Shown here: piece after piece, positions 53,316-62,699 of the stretch | Position numbering within the stretch: the first letter of the stretch is position 1 | How the letters are laid out: the number at the start of each line of letters is the position of its first letter | NCBI RefSeq assembly: GCF_963860125.1 | Contig: NZ_CAWLFA010000001.1 | Span: 2,232,001 to 2,296,000, forward strand | Reading direction: 5' to 3' | Length of the DNA: 64,000 bases | From: Picosynechococcus sp. PCC 7002 | GTDB lineage: Bacteria; Cyanobacteriota; Cyanobacteriia; Cyanobacteriales; MRBY01 | Notes under the pieces: model-generated | Databases searched by the model: none | What the model was told of the DNA's origin: nothing | Seen by the model: the letters and a program-made list of their open reading frames with translations, nothing else | Made by a program: the position numbers and the translations under genes

Positions 53316-54541
53316 AGGTCCCCAAAGGCATCTAGTACCGCTTCGAGGGCGATCGCCGCATGGGTGTAATGGGTGCCCCCCTGACAAAAGACAATATAGG
53401 GCTCCCGCAGTGGCCCATCCGCCGATAACTCCGAGGTACTGCCATCAATAAATGTCCCCCCAGCCATCACTAAATCACTGGCATAACCGGGCATTGGTGC
53501 TGGCACCGGATCGAGGTAAGAACCGATGGGTGAAAATTTTTGCCAAGCTCGACAAAAGGCCAACAATTTCTCCGGAGAACCCAACCGAATCGCCTGAATT
53601 ACATCCTGGCGTTTTTCTAGGGGATGGGGCTGCACCTCATAGCCCAAGTCAGCAAACACCGTGGCCACCAAATGAGTGCATTTCACAGCCTCAGCTACCA
53701 TCTGGGGCGCAAGAAATAATCCCTGATATAACAGCCGATTTTGATCATAGGTTGCCCCCCCGTGACTCCCAATGCCCGGTGCCGTAAGCCGACAGGCCGC
53801 TTTTTCAACCAGATCTGCTTTACCCGCTAAATAACCGCCGCCCGTGACAATGGTGCCCCCCGGATTTTTGATGAGTGATCCCGCCATGAGATCCGCACCC
53901 ACAGCGGTGGGTTCCTGGGTTTCGATAAATTCTCCATAGCAATTGTCCACAAAGCAAACGGTGTCCGGATTCTGGGCTTTGACAATTTCAACAATGCGCT
54001 GAATCTCAGCCGTAGAAAGACTCTTGCGCCAGGAATAACCACAGGAACGTTGTATTAGAGCCAAACGGGTTTCTGGGCGAATTGCGATCTTGAGGGCCTC
54101 CCAATCGATTTCTCCCGTGGGGGTGAGTTCTAACTGCCGATAACCAATGCCAAATTCCGCCAGGGAACCTTGACCTTCCTCCCGCAAACCAATTACTTCC
54201 TCAAGGGTGTCATAGGGGGCACCCGCCACGGCGAGCATTTCATCCCCCGGACGCAAGACACCATACAAGGCAGCGGCGATCGCATGGGTTCCTGAAACCA
54301 ACTGCACCCGCACCAGAGCCGCTTCTGCGCCCATCACCTCCGCATAAACTTGATCGAGGGTATCCCGCCCCAGATCCCCGTGGCCGTAACCGCTGACACT
54401 GCTGAAATGGTGGACGCCCACCCGATATTTCTGAAAGGCTCCCAAAACTTTGCGGAGATTGGTTTGGGTTTGTTGGTCAATGGCTTGGAAGGTGGGGGTC
54501 AGGGTGGCGATCGCCCGGCGAACAATCTCAGCAGAATTCAT
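53312..54541 (-). CDS. Methionine gamma-lyase/aluminium-resistance family PLP protein
   Basis: 409 residues of the PF06838-type family: HHFSSVSGYGHGDLGRDTLD, VQLVSGTHAIAAALYG, LRPGDEMLAVAGAPYDTLEE, RSCGYSW, CFVDNCYGEFIE and the PLP lysine in GSLIKNPGGTIVTGGG. Annotated variously as aluminium resistance or methionine gamma-lyase; the substrate is not established. It converges on rodA. Confidence 0.86.
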   Translation of the reverse strand: MNSAEIVRRAIATLTPTFQAIDQQTQTNLRKVLGAFQKYRVGVHHFSSVSGYGHGDLGRDTLDQVYAEVMGAEAALVRVQLVSGTHAIAAALYGVLRPGDEMLAVAGAPYDTLEEVIGLREEGQGSLAEFGIGYRQLELTPTGEIDWEALKIAIRPETRLALIQRSCGYSWRKSLSTAEIQRIVEIVKAQNPDTVCFVDNCYGEFIETQEPTAVGADLMAGSLIKNPGGTIVTGGGYLAGKADLVEKAACRLTAPGIGSHGGATYDQNRLLYQGLFLAPQMVAEAVKCTHLVATVFADLGYEVQPHPLEKRQDVIQAIRLGSPEKLLAFCRAWQKFSPIGSYLDPVPAPMPGYASDLVMAGGTFIDGSTSELSADGPLREPYIVFCQGGTHYTHAAIALEAVLDAFGDL

Positions 54542-54949
54542 AAAAAAACGAACAGCAAAAAATTAAGAGCGAGCCAATCATACCAAGCCCCCAAACTTCT
54601 AACCTAGGGAATGGACGCCCCGATAATTCCGCGCTAAAATTCAGCAAATCTTGATTAAATTCGTAAATAAATGTTAAATTTAAATCTGATTTAACGAAGA
54701 AAATACCCGGTTACATCTAAAAGTAAAGTTTAGAAAACACCCAAGCGCTATTTCAGCCCAAAGTTCCGAATTTTCAAGATTTTTGTGCTTCGCTTTGAAA
54801 GACTTCTCCGACGATAGGCACTGTCTTTCTAAAGTGTTCTTATCTTCCCTTTGCTGAGCCGTGCTTGTGTTTATCATGTAGGACAGTGGAAAAAATACGG
54901 AGCCTCCGCATACCATGTCCCACAGTACAATTTCCAGAAAGGATATTTC
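54542..54949. other. Intergenic region upstream of desC
   Basis: About 400 nt, AT-rich near 54655-54740. It should hold promoters for both divergent genes. In-frame starts upstream of desC at 54851 and a minus-strand ORF (54680-54970) look like chance frames. I see no RNA gene or repeat. Confidence 0.5.
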
Positions 54950-55783
54950 ATGACTGTTGCCACTTCCCAAAAACTCCCCCTAGATTGGACAACGATTATC
55001 TATTTCAGCTTGATCCATCTAGTCGCCCTCCTTGCCTTTTTACCCGGTAACTTTAGTTGGCAAGCCGTGGGCGTCTTTTTATTGTTTCACTGGATTACCG
55101 GCGGCATTGGAATTACCCTAGGGTTCCATCGCCTCGTGTCCCACCGTAGCTTTGAAGTACCAAAGTGGCTTGAGTATTTCTTGATTTTCTGTGGCACCCT
55201 CGCCTGTCAGGGGGGGCCGATTGACTGGATTGGGCTACACCGCATCCACCACAAACATTCTGACAACACACCCGATCCCCATGACTCCAATAAAGGCTTC
55301 TGGTGGAGTCACATCGGTTGGATGCTGTTTGAAATTCCTGCCCGTGGCGATATTGATCGCTACATCAAAGACATTAAGGACGATCCTTTCTATAATTTTT
55401 GCCAAAAATACATGGTTCTCATCCAGGTGGCCTTGGGTTTAGCCCTTTATGCCTGGGGAGAAGCCTGGGTCGGTAACGGCTGGTCTTTCGTGATTTGGGG
55501 CGTGTTTCTCCGCCTTGCCGTGGTTTTCCACTGTACCTGGTTTGTGAATAGTGCCACCCATAAATTTGGCTATAAAAGCCATGAGTCCAACGACCACTCC
55601 AAGAACTGCTGGTGGGTTGCCCTTGTCACCTACGGCGAAGGTTGGCACAACAATCACCATGCCTATCAATATTCCGCGCGCCATGGCCTCAACTGGTGGG
55701 AAATTGATATGACTTGGATGACAATTCGTTTCCTACAAGCCTTGGGATTGGCCAAAAATATTCGTCTCGCTCCGGCCAAGTAA
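54950..55783 (+). CDS. desC: Acyl-lipid delta-9 desaturase
   Basis: 277 residues from ATG 54950 with an AAAGGA upstream. Three His boxes of membrane desaturases: HRLVSH, HRIHHKHSD and HNNHHAYQYSARHG, interleaved with four hydrophobic segments. This set and the GITLGFHRLVSHRSF context mark the cyanobacterial DesC enzyme, which introduces the first double bond (delta-9) into stearoyl chains of membrane glycerolipids with ferredoxin as donor. It is important for growth in the cold. A terminator follows. Confidence 0.93.
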   Translation: MTVATSQKLPLDWTTIIYFSLIHLVALLAFLPGNFSWQAVGVFLLFHWITGGIGITLGFHRLVSHRSFEVPKWLEYFLIFCGTLACQGGPIDWIGLHRIHHKHSDNTPDPHDSNKGFWWSHIGWMLFEIPARGDIDRYIKDIKDDPFYNFCQKYMVLIQVALGLALYAWGEAWVGNGWSFVIWGVFLRLAVVFHCTWFVNSATHKFGYKSHESNDHSKNCWWVALVTYGEGWHNNHHAYQYSARHGLNWWEIDMTWMTIRFLQALGLAKNIRLAPAK

Positions 55784-55820
55784 CAAAAATAACGACCATC
55801 CTGGAAAGTTAAGTTGTTGT

Positions 55821-55856
55821 AGATGTCCTTTGAAAAGGGGGCATCTTTTTATTTTT
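55821..55856 (+). terminator. Rho-independent terminator after desC
   Basis: AGATG...CCTTT pairs with AGGG...CATCT across a short A-rich loop, followed by TTTTTATTTTT. It lies about 38 nt past the stop. Confidence 0.7.
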
Positions 55857-56193
55857 GGCTTTTGGCAAGACTCATTACTTCTTGGATATTGAAGAATCTA
55901 TATCTATGCCGCCCCAAAGCCTCGCTCCAATGCCGTGAACAACGGTGTCATTTAGGGGCAAGATCAAGCCAATTTCAAGGGTCTTAGGGGAGTGAGGGCG
56001 GCAAAAATATTTGGCAAAATCAGCCTTTATCCCCTAAAATGGGTTATTAAGAAAGGTAAACTTTTCTCACATTTGTCTAGATTCACTATCATTTTTTGCC
56101 TAGAACCTAGACGAAAGTAAGGTGTTTCATCAAATAAACACCCGAAATTATATGTAATTTTTTGTTGCTTACTATTTTGGAGACTTCGTCCTT
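55857..56193 (+). other. Upstream region and leader of psbD
   Basis: 337 nt without a gene. It contains a GTCTAG/CTAGAC inverted pair (56075-56080 and 56107-56112) and ends with GGAGACTTCGTCCTT before the psbD ATG, providing a GGAG ribosome-binding site. psbD genes in cyanobacteria often have long regulated leaders, but I cannot define promoter boxes with confidence here. Confidence 0.5.
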
Positions 56194-57252
56194 ATGACTA
56201 TTGCAGTCGGACGCGCGCCCCAGGAACGAGGCTGGTTTGATGTCCTCGATGACTGGTTGAAGCGAGATCGATTTGTCTTCGTCGGTTGGTCCGGTATCCT
56301 CCTGTTCCCCTGCGCCTTCATGGCTCTCGGTGGCTGGTTGACTGGTACCACCTTCGTTACTTCTTGGTACACCCACGGATTAGCATCCTCTTATCTCGAA
56401 GGGTGTAACTTCCTGACTGTTGCTGTATCCAGCCCTGCTGACAGCCTCGGTCACTCCCTCCTTTTCCTCTGGGGCCCCGAAGCCAACTGGAACTTTGCCC
56501 GTTGGTGCCAACTCGGTGGACTCTGGAGCTTTGTTGCCCTCCATGGTGCTTTTGGTCTGATCGGTTTCATGCTGCGTCAGTTTGAAATTGCCCGTCTGGT
56601 GGGTATCCGCCCCTACAATGCGATCGCCTTCTCTGGCCCCATCGCGGTATTCGTCAGTGTATTCCTGATGTACCCCTTGGGTCAGTCTAGCTGGTTCTTT
56701 GCCCCCAGCTTTGGTGTCGCTGGTATCTTCCGTTTCATTCTGTTCTTACAAGGTTTCCACAACTGGACGCTCAACCCCTTCCACATGATGGGGGTTGCAG
56801 GGATTCTCGGTGGTGCGCTGCTCTGTGCGATCCACGGTGCAACGGTAGAGAACACCCTATTTGAAGACAGTGACCAAGCAAATACCTTCCGCGCTTTTGA
56901 GCCGACCCAGGCAGAAGAAACCTACTCGATGGTGACCGCGAACCGTTTCTGGTCTCAGATTTTCGGGATTGCGTTTTCCAACAAGCGTTGGTTGCACTTC
57001 TTCATGCTGTTTGTGCCGGTGACTGGGCTATGGATGAGTTCTGTGGGGATTGTGGGTTTAGCATTGAACCTGCGTGCCTATGACTTTGTATCCCAGGAAA
57101 TCCGCGCGGCGGAAGACCCCGAATTTGAAACGTTCTACACGAAGAATATTCTGTTGAACGAAGGTATGCGTGCATGGATGGCACCGCAAGACCAAATTCA
57201 CGAACAATTTGTATTCCCTGAAGAAGTTCTACCCCGTGGTAACGCGCTCTAA
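56194..57252 (+). CDS. psbD: Photosystem II D2 protein
   Basis: 352 residues, full length, starting MTIAVGRAPQERGWFDVLDD. D2 landmarks are present: TyrD160, His189, His197 (P680 ligand), His214 and His268 (iron ligands), Glu241/242 near the bicarbonate site, and the LPRGNAL end. It has no psbC behind it, so it is the monocistronic extra copy found in many cyanobacteria, which are usually light-induced. A clean terminator follows. Confidence 0.97.
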   Translation: MTIAVGRAPQERGWFDVLDDWLKRDRFVFVGWSGILLFPCAFMALGGWLTGTTFVTSWYTHGLASSYLEGCNFLTVAVSSPADSLGHSLLFLWGPEANWNFARWCQLGGLWSFVALHGAFGLIGFMLRQFEIARLVGIRPYNAIAFSGPIAVFVSVFLMYPLGQSSWFFAPSFGVAGIFRFILFLQGFHNWTLNPFHMMGVAGILGGALLCAIHGATVENTLFEDSDQANTFRAFEPTQAEETYSMVTANRFWSQIFGIAFSNKRWLHFFMLFVPVTGLWMSSVGIVGLALNLRAYDFVSQEIRAAEDPEFETFYTKNILLNEGMRAWMAPQDQIHEQFVFPEEVLPRGNAL

Positions 57253-57287
57253 GAACATTTTTCAAAGATTCAATTGTTTAGCCCTTA

Positions 57288-57310
57288 CCCTCCAAGTTGG
57301 AGGGTTTTTT
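57288..57310 (+). terminator. Rho-independent terminator after psbD
   Basis: CCCTCCAA (57288-57295) pairs perfectly with TTGGAGGG (57297-57304), followed by TTTTTT. It lies 36 nt past the stop. Confidence 0.85.
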
Positions 57311-57333
57311 CTTGGAACTTTTACCGAGGAATT

Positions 57334-58788
57334 TTAAAGAGCAGGCTGCCATTTGCCATGGAAGCTGGGGGGAATAATTTCAGGAAATTCTAGGATACAA
57401 AGGGGTTCAGCCTCCAGGCGATCGCCACCGTAGATTCTGAGTTCACTCCGGTTAGCTGGGGCATTAAAGACAACAGTTAAGAGCCAGATTTCATCGGAAT
57501 TCTGGGGATTTTGGACGGGGATGGGTTCGGAGGGGTAATGGTTGGCGCCCATATCTGCCATAGTGAAGGTTTCTGTACGGTGGTCAAAAGCGGCGATCGC
57601 ATTAATGATCTCGTGACCAATGTCTGTTTCCTGGCGATGGACCCCCATAAAGGTTTTGAGCCAAGGCTGCCCGGTGCGGGATTCGAGGGTGATCGGAAAT
57701 TCACAGGAGCGATCGCAAATTTCGTAGGCTTCAATGACCTTGGCTGTTTTCGGTGCCAGTCGGTAGCGCCAGAGGGTGCCCTTTGTATAGGTGTGAATTT
57801 TACCTTGGGGAATTTCCACAAACTGCTGGTTGCTGGCAAAATCCGGAAACCGCACCATTTCCAGCACAATTTCGCCATGATCATCAACATAGCCATTGGT
57901 AAAGTGCCACTGGAACCAAGCCTCCTGTTGGCAAAAGCTGATCGGTTGGAGGGTATGGCGATCAATGATCACAATCGTCGTTCCCAGTTCTGGCCGCCAT
58001 TGAAGGGCATCGCTAACGGTTTTTAGGCCCAATAGTGTCGGCACCAGCTGCAAGCGCACCGGCGGAATACAAAACACGAGGTAATCTCCGGCCAAGACAA
58101 AATCATGCACCAGCGGCAATCCTTTTAAGCCTGGTACAGAAAAATGAGTCTGCTGTGAAACTTCGCCCTGGGGGTGACAACGGTAAAGCTGGAATGTCGC
58201 CTTGGGGCCGAAGGTCACGCCAAAATTGTAAATTTCCCCAGTTTCAGGCTGGATTTTGTGGTGGGCCGAAAAGGTATCGCTAGAGTGGGCAAAGCCAAGA
58301 TCCATCTCTCCCAAGGTTTTAAGGGTTTGGGCATTGAGGCCATAGGGTTTCCCCCCTTCCCACAGGGCTAAAAGGCGATCGCCTAGGGGCAACACAGAAG
58401 TATTGGCCGAATTTTTGGCGGGCTTCCCCCACCGCTGCCAAATTTGTCCCAGGGCAAGGGTGCCATAGTTGGGATAGATTAAGCTTTCTGCTGCTGCTTC
58501 CTGTTGAAAGTAGGGGGTTTCTACATAGCGATATTGGGCCTGGGCACCTGCTTCTGTAAAATACACCCCTAGAATGCCACCATCGCCGTCAAACCAATGG
58601 CCCATGGCCTGCCTTCCCCGTGTCAAACGTCCGGGGCCATTGCGAAACAAACTCCCCCGCAATCCTGGTGGAATTGCCCCCTCTAGAACGAGCAGAGGCG
58701 TTAAATCAAACGGTCGGGCGGGGTTCGCAAAAAGTCGTGACCAAGCCGGTTGGGTCGATAGTTGTGGAGAATTTGGCGCAGCAACCAT
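57334..58788 (-). CDS. Carotenoid cleavage oxygenase (RPE65/CCD family)
   Basis: 484 residues from the ATG at 58788; an in-frame TTG at 58806 adds six. The seven-bladed-propeller family pattern is clear: GLRGSLFRNGPGRLTRG, MGHWFDGDGGILGVYF, and four iron-ligand His in FSAHHKIQPETGEIYNFG, LPLVHDFVLAGDYLVF, FQWHFTNGYVDDHG and PSFHGKWQPAL. It cleaves carotenoids or apocarotenoids with oxygen, as in the Diox1/ACO enzymes of Synechocystis. The exact substrate is unknown. Confidence 0.9.
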   Translation of the reverse strand: MVAAPNSPQLSTQPAWSRLFANPARPFDLTPLLVLEGAIPPGLRGSLFRNGPGRLTRGRQAMGHWFDGDGGILGVYFTEAGAQAQYRYVETPYFQQEAAAESLIYPNYGTLALGQIWQRWGKPAKNSANTSVLPLGDRLLALWEGGKPYGLNAQTLKTLGEMDLGFAHSSDTFSAHHKIQPETGEIYNFGVTFGPKATFQLYRCHPQGEVSQQTHFSVPGLKGLPLVHDFVLAGDYLVFCIPPVRLQLVPTLLGLKTVSDALQWRPELGTTIVIIDRHTLQPISFCQQEAWFQWHFTNGYVDDHGEIVLEMVRFPDFASNQQFVEIPQGKIHTYTKGTLWRYRLAPKTAKVIEAYEICDRSCEFPITLESRTGQPWLKTFMGVHRQETDIGHEIINAIAAFDHRTETFTMADMGANHYPSEPIPVQNPQNSDEIWLLTVVFNAPANRSELRIYGGDRLEAEPLCILEFPEIIPPSFHGKWQPAL

Positions 58789-58914
58789 AGTCAGTTTTAC
58801 CCTCAAGCAATGTTAACTATTGTAAATCGCCTTCTCCCCTTTCTTGGGGTTGCATCCTGGGGTTTGTGCATAAAATGAGGGAGATTTTAATCTTTTTTTG
58901 AAAAAATCTGAACC

Positions 58915-60219
58915 ATGCAAACATCGAAATTTAATTTGGCGATCGCCCTTTCCCTGGCGGCGATCGCAACCTTCACCGGAGCCTGCCAAGACACCACTGC
59001 CCCCACTGATGGCAACGGCGAAACCCCTACAAATACTGGTGCTGAGGGCCTGAAGTTAGGCTCCCTGACGCCAACCACTGGCGACCTTTCTTCCATTGGT
59101 CAAAATATGCCGATCGCCGTAGAACTGGCCGTAGAAACAATTAACGCTTGCGGGGGCGTCAATGAGCAACCCGTCACCCTCATCCAAGAAGATTCCCAAA
59201 CAGACCCCACCGCCGGAGGGGCAGCGATGACAAAGCTGGCGGAAGTCGATAGAGTCGCCGGGGTTGTGGGGGCCTTTGCCAGTAGTGTGTCTAGTGCCGC
59301 TGTTGATGTTGCGGTGCGGAACCAAGTGATGCTCGTTTCCCCCGGCAGTACCAGTCCTGTGTTTACAGAACGGGCCGCGAATGGTGATTTTGATGGCTAT
59401 TGGGCCAGAACTGCGCCCCCCGACAGCTACCAAGCCCCTGCTTTGGCTGTTTTAGCGCAAAAACAAGGCTTTGAACGGGTTTCTACCGTGGTGATTAACA
59501 ACGACTATGGCGTGGGCTTTGAGCAAGAATTTATCAAAGCCTTTGAAAACCTTGGGGGCACCATTGTCAACAAAGATAATCCGGTGCGCTATGACCCGAA
59601 AGCCGCCACCCTCGATAGTGAAGCGGCAGCCGCTTTTGCCGGAGAACCCGATGCCGTCCTTGGGGTGCTCTACGCAGAGACTGGTAGTTTATTGCTCAAA
59701 GCCGCCTATGAACAAGGCTTAAGCGAAGGGATCACTGTTCTATTAACCGATGGCGTCTACAGCGAAGACTTTACCCAACAGGTAGGTACGACCGCCGCTG
59801 GTCAGTCAATTATTGCGGGGGCTCTAGGGACGGTTCCCGGTGCGGATGGCCCGGCCCTAGAAGCTTTTACAGCTCTCTGGCGCGAAAAAACAGGTAAGGA
59901 GGTTACGGCCTATGTGCCCCATTCCTGGGATGCGGCGATCGCCATGATGTTGGCCGCCGAAGCAGCGGATGTGAATACTGGCGAAGGCATTAAAAATTAC
60001 CTCCGGGAAGTTACCAGTGGGGACGGCCAAGAAGTGAGTGATCCCTGTGAGGCGATCACCCTCGTCCGTGAAGGCCAAGCGATTAACTACCAAGGTGCCA
60101 GCGGGAACGTTGACTTTGATGAAAATGGTGACGTGGCTGGAAACTACGACGTTTGGACCGTTAATGAAGATGCCAGTCTCTCGGTGATTGATACCGTTAA
60201 CCCCCTAGAAGCCCTTTAA
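58915..60219 (+). CDS. natB: Branched-chain/neutral amino-acid ABC binding lipoprotein (NatB-like)
   Basis: 434 residues. A lipobox (TFTGAC) at about residue 24 makes it a lipoprotein on the periplasmic side of the inner membrane. The Leu/Ile/Val-binding fold follows: LKLGSLTPTTGDLSSIGQ, VNEQPVTLIQEDSQTDPT, VAGVVGAFASSVSS, STVVINNDYGVGFEQ, and the C-terminal domain. It resembles NatB of the cyanobacterial N-I neutral amino-acid importer. Its permease and ATPase genes are not here. The gene symbol is inferred from similarity alone. Confidence 0.78.
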   Translation: MQTSKFNLAIALSLAAIATFTGACQDTTAPTDGNGETPTNTGAEGLKLGSLTPTTGDLSSIGQNMPIAVELAVETINACGGVNEQPVTLIQEDSQTDPTAGGAAMTKLAEVDRVAGVVGAFASSVSSAAVDVAVRNQVMLVSPGSTSPVFTERAANGDFDGYWARTAPPDSYQAPALAVLAQKQGFERVSTVVINNDYGVGFEQEFIKAFENLGGTIVNKDNPVRYDPKAATLDSEAAAAFAGEPDAVLGVLYAETGSLLLKAAYEQGLSEGITVLLTDGVYSEDFTQQVGTTAAGQSIIAGALGTVPGADGPALEAFTALWREKTGKEVTAYVPHSWDAAIAMMLAAEAADVNTGEGIKNYLREVTSGDGQEVSDPCEAITLVREGQAINYQGASGNVDFDENGDVAGNYDVWTVNEDASLSVIDTVNPLEAL

Positions 60220-60239
60220 GGTTACCTGGGATACAACAC

Positions 60240-60262
60240 AAAAAAGGGGGAACATTTCCCCC
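60240..60262 (-). terminator. Terminator between natB-like and pentapeptide genes
   Basis: GGGGGAA (60246-60252) pairs with TTCCCCC (60256-60262); read on the minus strand it is followed by TTTTTT. It ends the pentapeptide gene and may also act for natB. Confidence 0.7.
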
Positions 60263-60299
60263 TGTTCATCCCCATAAAAATCGAATGTTCAGGCTTTGA

Positions 60300-60797
60300 T
60301 TAACAGCCCAAAGAGTCAGCCGTGGCAATCCCTGTTACTGGATTAACCCCTGTAGCCACCGCACAGAGCTTCTTCTGTTGTGGCCCGTCTAACACGGCAA
60401 AACTGAAATCTGCGCCATCAATCTTGGCATTCTCAAAGGTAGATCGCAGGAGAATCGCCTCCACAAAAATCGCATCGGTCAAATCGGCCCCAGTAAACTT
60501 AGAGAGATAGGCGATGCCATTGGTAAAATCGGCCCCGTGGAGGTTGGTCGTTTCCAGTAACGTACTGTTAAAAACAGCCCCCCGGAGATCACTGCCGCTT
60601 AAATCTGCGTTGGTAAGATTCACCTGGGAAAATTCAACCCCTTGGAGGTTTTGCCCCGCAAAATTGCTGCCGGCGAGATCTTCACTGTCGATCGCCGACC
60701 GAGATGTAGCCGCAGGACTGGCCCCGTAAGCCGGTGTCCCCCAACAAAGCCCGAAAATGACGAAACCTAAAACAACAATGCGCGCTAAAACCTTCAT
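60300..60797 (-). CDS. Exported pentapeptide-repeat protein (probable thylakoid lumen)
   Basis: 165 residues from ATG 60797. A signal peptide (VLARIVVLGFVIFGLCWG) is followed by A(D/N)LXX pentapeptide repeats (NLTNADLSGSDLRGAVF; NLHGADFTNG; GADLTDAIF) forming a beta helix. The C-terminus (KKLCAVATGVNPVTGIAT, SLGC) has two Cys in a pattern seen in lumenal pentapeptide proteins of cyanobacteria and plastids, likely a disulfide cap. The function is unknown. Confidence 0.83.
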   Translation of the reverse strand: MKVLARIVVLGFVIFGLCWGTPAYGASPAATSRSAIDSEDLAGSNFAGQNLQGVEFSQVNLTNADLSGSDLRGAVFNSTLLETTNLHGADFTNGIAYLSKFTGADLTDAIFVEAILLRSTFENAKIDGADFSFAVLDGPQQKKLCAVATGVNPVTGIATADSLGC

Positions 60798-60919
60798 AAC
60801 CCTCAACTCGCCTGACATTTAACAAAATTTTTCCAAAGGATATTCTAAAAGATTCTCGGAAAGGGAGGAAATCCGATAGAGTTTTTGGAAAACCTCTCTA
60901 GCACGTTTGCCTCGAATCT

Positions 60920-61954
60920 ATGACAACTCCAAATTGGTCTGCTCTCCTCCAACAACTCATCAATGGCGAATCCCTAAGCCAAACCCAAGCCTCTCAACTC
61001 ATGGAAGGTTGGCTACAAGAGGCGATTTCTCCAGCCCTATCTGGAGCTATACTTGCGGCGCTACAAACAAAGGGAGTTTCGGCTGATGAGCTGACGGGGA
61101 TGGCCCAAGTTCTCAAAGCCCAATCCCGGCAACAACAGCTGTTAAGCCATGGGCAACCGGTGATTGATACCTGCGGCACCGGGGGAGATGGTTCTTCTAC
61201 CTTTAATATTTCGACGGCGGTGGCCTTCGTGACGGCAGCCGCTGGGGTGAAAGTTGCCAAACATGGTAATCGCTCAGCTTCGAGCAAAGTCGGCTCAGCG
61301 GATGTCTTAGAAGCCCTGGGGGTTAACCTTGGTGCTCCTACGGAAAAAGTCCATGGGGCCCTTGATGCGGTGGGCATTACGTTCCTGTTTGCCCCTGGCT
61401 GGCATCCGGCGATGAAAAATGTGGCCCCGATCCGTCGCGAACTCAAGATTCGTACGGTGTTTAATCTGTTGGGGCCGTTGGTCAATCCCCTCCAGCCCAC
61501 AGGCCAGATTATTGGTGTTTATGATTCGCAGTTTATTGAACGGATGGCCCAAGCGCTCAATCAACTGGGAACCCCTAAGGCGATGGTGCTCCATGGTCGG
61601 GAAGGCTTAGATGAAGCGGGCCTTGGGGATAAAACGGATTTGGCCCTTGTGAATGGTGGTGCAGTCACAACTAGCGTTTTAGATCCAGTTGCTCTGGGTT
61701 TAACGCCTGTTTCCTTGCAAGCGTTGAAGGGCGGCGATGTGCCTGTAAACCAGGAGATTTTAACGAATATTCTCCAGGGGAAAGGAACCCAGGCCCAACG
61801 AGATGCGGTGGCTTTGAATGCGGGGTTGGCACTCCAGGTGGCGGAAGTGGTGCCCTGGGGGGATCATCTCGCAGGCGTTCAAAAAGCTCAAACGGTAATG
61901 GCTAGCGGGGCAGCTTGGGACAAACTCCAGACCTTAGTCAATTTCTTAAAATAA
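60920..61954 (+). CDS. trpD: Anthranilate phosphoribosyltransferase
   Basis: 344 residues. TrpD motifs: VIDTCGTGGDGSSTFNISTA for the phosphoribosyl pyrophosphate site, VAKHGNRSASSKVGSADVLE, FLFAPGWHPAMKNVAPIR, RTVFNLLGPLVNP and VLHGREGLDEA. It makes phosphoribosyl anthranilate, step two of tryptophan synthesis. It stands alone here, as trp genes usually do in cyanobacteria. Confidence 0.95.
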   Translation: MTTPNWSALLQQLINGESLSQTQASQLMEGWLQEAISPALSGAILAALQTKGVSADELTGMAQVLKAQSRQQQLLSHGQPVIDTCGTGGDGSSTFNISTAVAFVTAAAGVKVAKHGNRSASSKVGSADVLEALGVNLGAPTEKVHGALDAVGITFLFAPGWHPAMKNVAPIRRELKIRTVFNLLGPLVNPLQPTGQIIGVYDSQFIERMAQALNQLGTPKAMVLHGREGLDEAGLGDKTDLALVNGGAVTTSVLDPVALGLTPVSLQALKGGDVPVNQEILTNILQGKGTQAQRDAVALNAGLALQVAEVVPWGDHLAGVQKAQTVMASGAAWDKLQTLVNFLK

Positions 61955-62075
61955 TTTTTATGGCGATCGCCGCCCTGGAAAATCTAGCGCCAATGGTTGT
62001 GACTACCACAGCTAAATTTTCACTGGATAAATTTTCACCGGAAAACCATATACCAAGGATGAATCCTCTTTTTTT

Positions 62076-62678
62076 ATGACTGTCCAAGCCGACATTTTGA
62101 CCCGTGCTGTTCTTTTGAATTCGCAGCGGCGACCCACCCCAGAGGCCCTCACGGCACAGTTGCTTGGCCTAGAAAAAACAGCAAAATGGGAGAAGCGGAC
62201 TTATCCTTTTGTGTCTCTCTTAGGTACCTGGCAGCTCACCTTTATTACGGGCACCAAAAAAGCCCAAAAACAAGCGGGAAAAGTGCTGGGTCAGGGGCGC
62301 TATTTACCCCAGTGGGTCACGGTGGCGATCGCCTATGCTGCCCAGACAGAGCAAGACTCAACAACGCCCTGGCAGCAGGGCAGCGTTACCAACAAAGTTC
62401 ACTTGGGGCCATTGCATTTATCCTTAACTGGCCCGGTGAAATTTCAGACTCAAAAACGGTTACTCGCCTTCGACTTTACCCAACTCACCGTAAGCTTGGG
62501 GGGATTGAGGCTTTATCGAGGCCAAATCCGGGGCGGTGAAACGGCCAGGCAAGATTTCTACGCAACAACCATTGGGAAACAGGCCTTTTTCAGTTACTTT
62601 TACGTCTCCCCCGATGTCATTGCGGCCCGTGGTCGTGGTGGTGGTTTAGCCCTCTGGGTTAAAGCTGAAACGAGTTAG
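62076..62678 (+). CDS. PAP/fibrillin-related lipid-binding protein
   Basis: 200 residues with no signal peptide. Lipocalin-like fibrillin features are visible: the start SLLGTWQLTFITGTKKAQKQ, repeated beta strands with GPLHLSLTGPVKFQ, and the C-terminal IAARGRGGGLALWVKA typical of the family's '-RGRGGGL-LW' end. Plant and cyanobacterial fibrillins associate with thylakoid lipid bodies and quinones. I am fairly confident of the family but not of the role. Confidence 0.68.
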   Translation: MTVQADILTRAVLLNSQRRPTPEALTAQLLGLEKTAKWEKRTYPFVSLLGTWQLTFITGTKKAQKQAGKVLGQGRYLPQWVTVAIAYAAQTEQDSTTPWQQGSVTNKVHLGPLHLSLTGPVKFQTQKRLLAFDFTQLTVSLGGLRLYRGQIRGGETARQDFYATTIGKQAFFSYFYVSPDVIAARGRGGGLALWVKAETS

Positions 62679-62699
62679 ACAGTTACTTTTACGGCTAAT

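Noticed and set aside
54851..54950. Upstream start for desC adding 33 residues
   Set aside because: The added residues (SRACVYHVGQWKKYG) are unlike desaturase N-termini, and the ATG at 54950 has the better ribosome-binding site.
54680..54970. Minus-strand frame upstream of desC
   Set aside because: No ribosome-binding site, mixed composition, and it would cover the desC start; probably chance.
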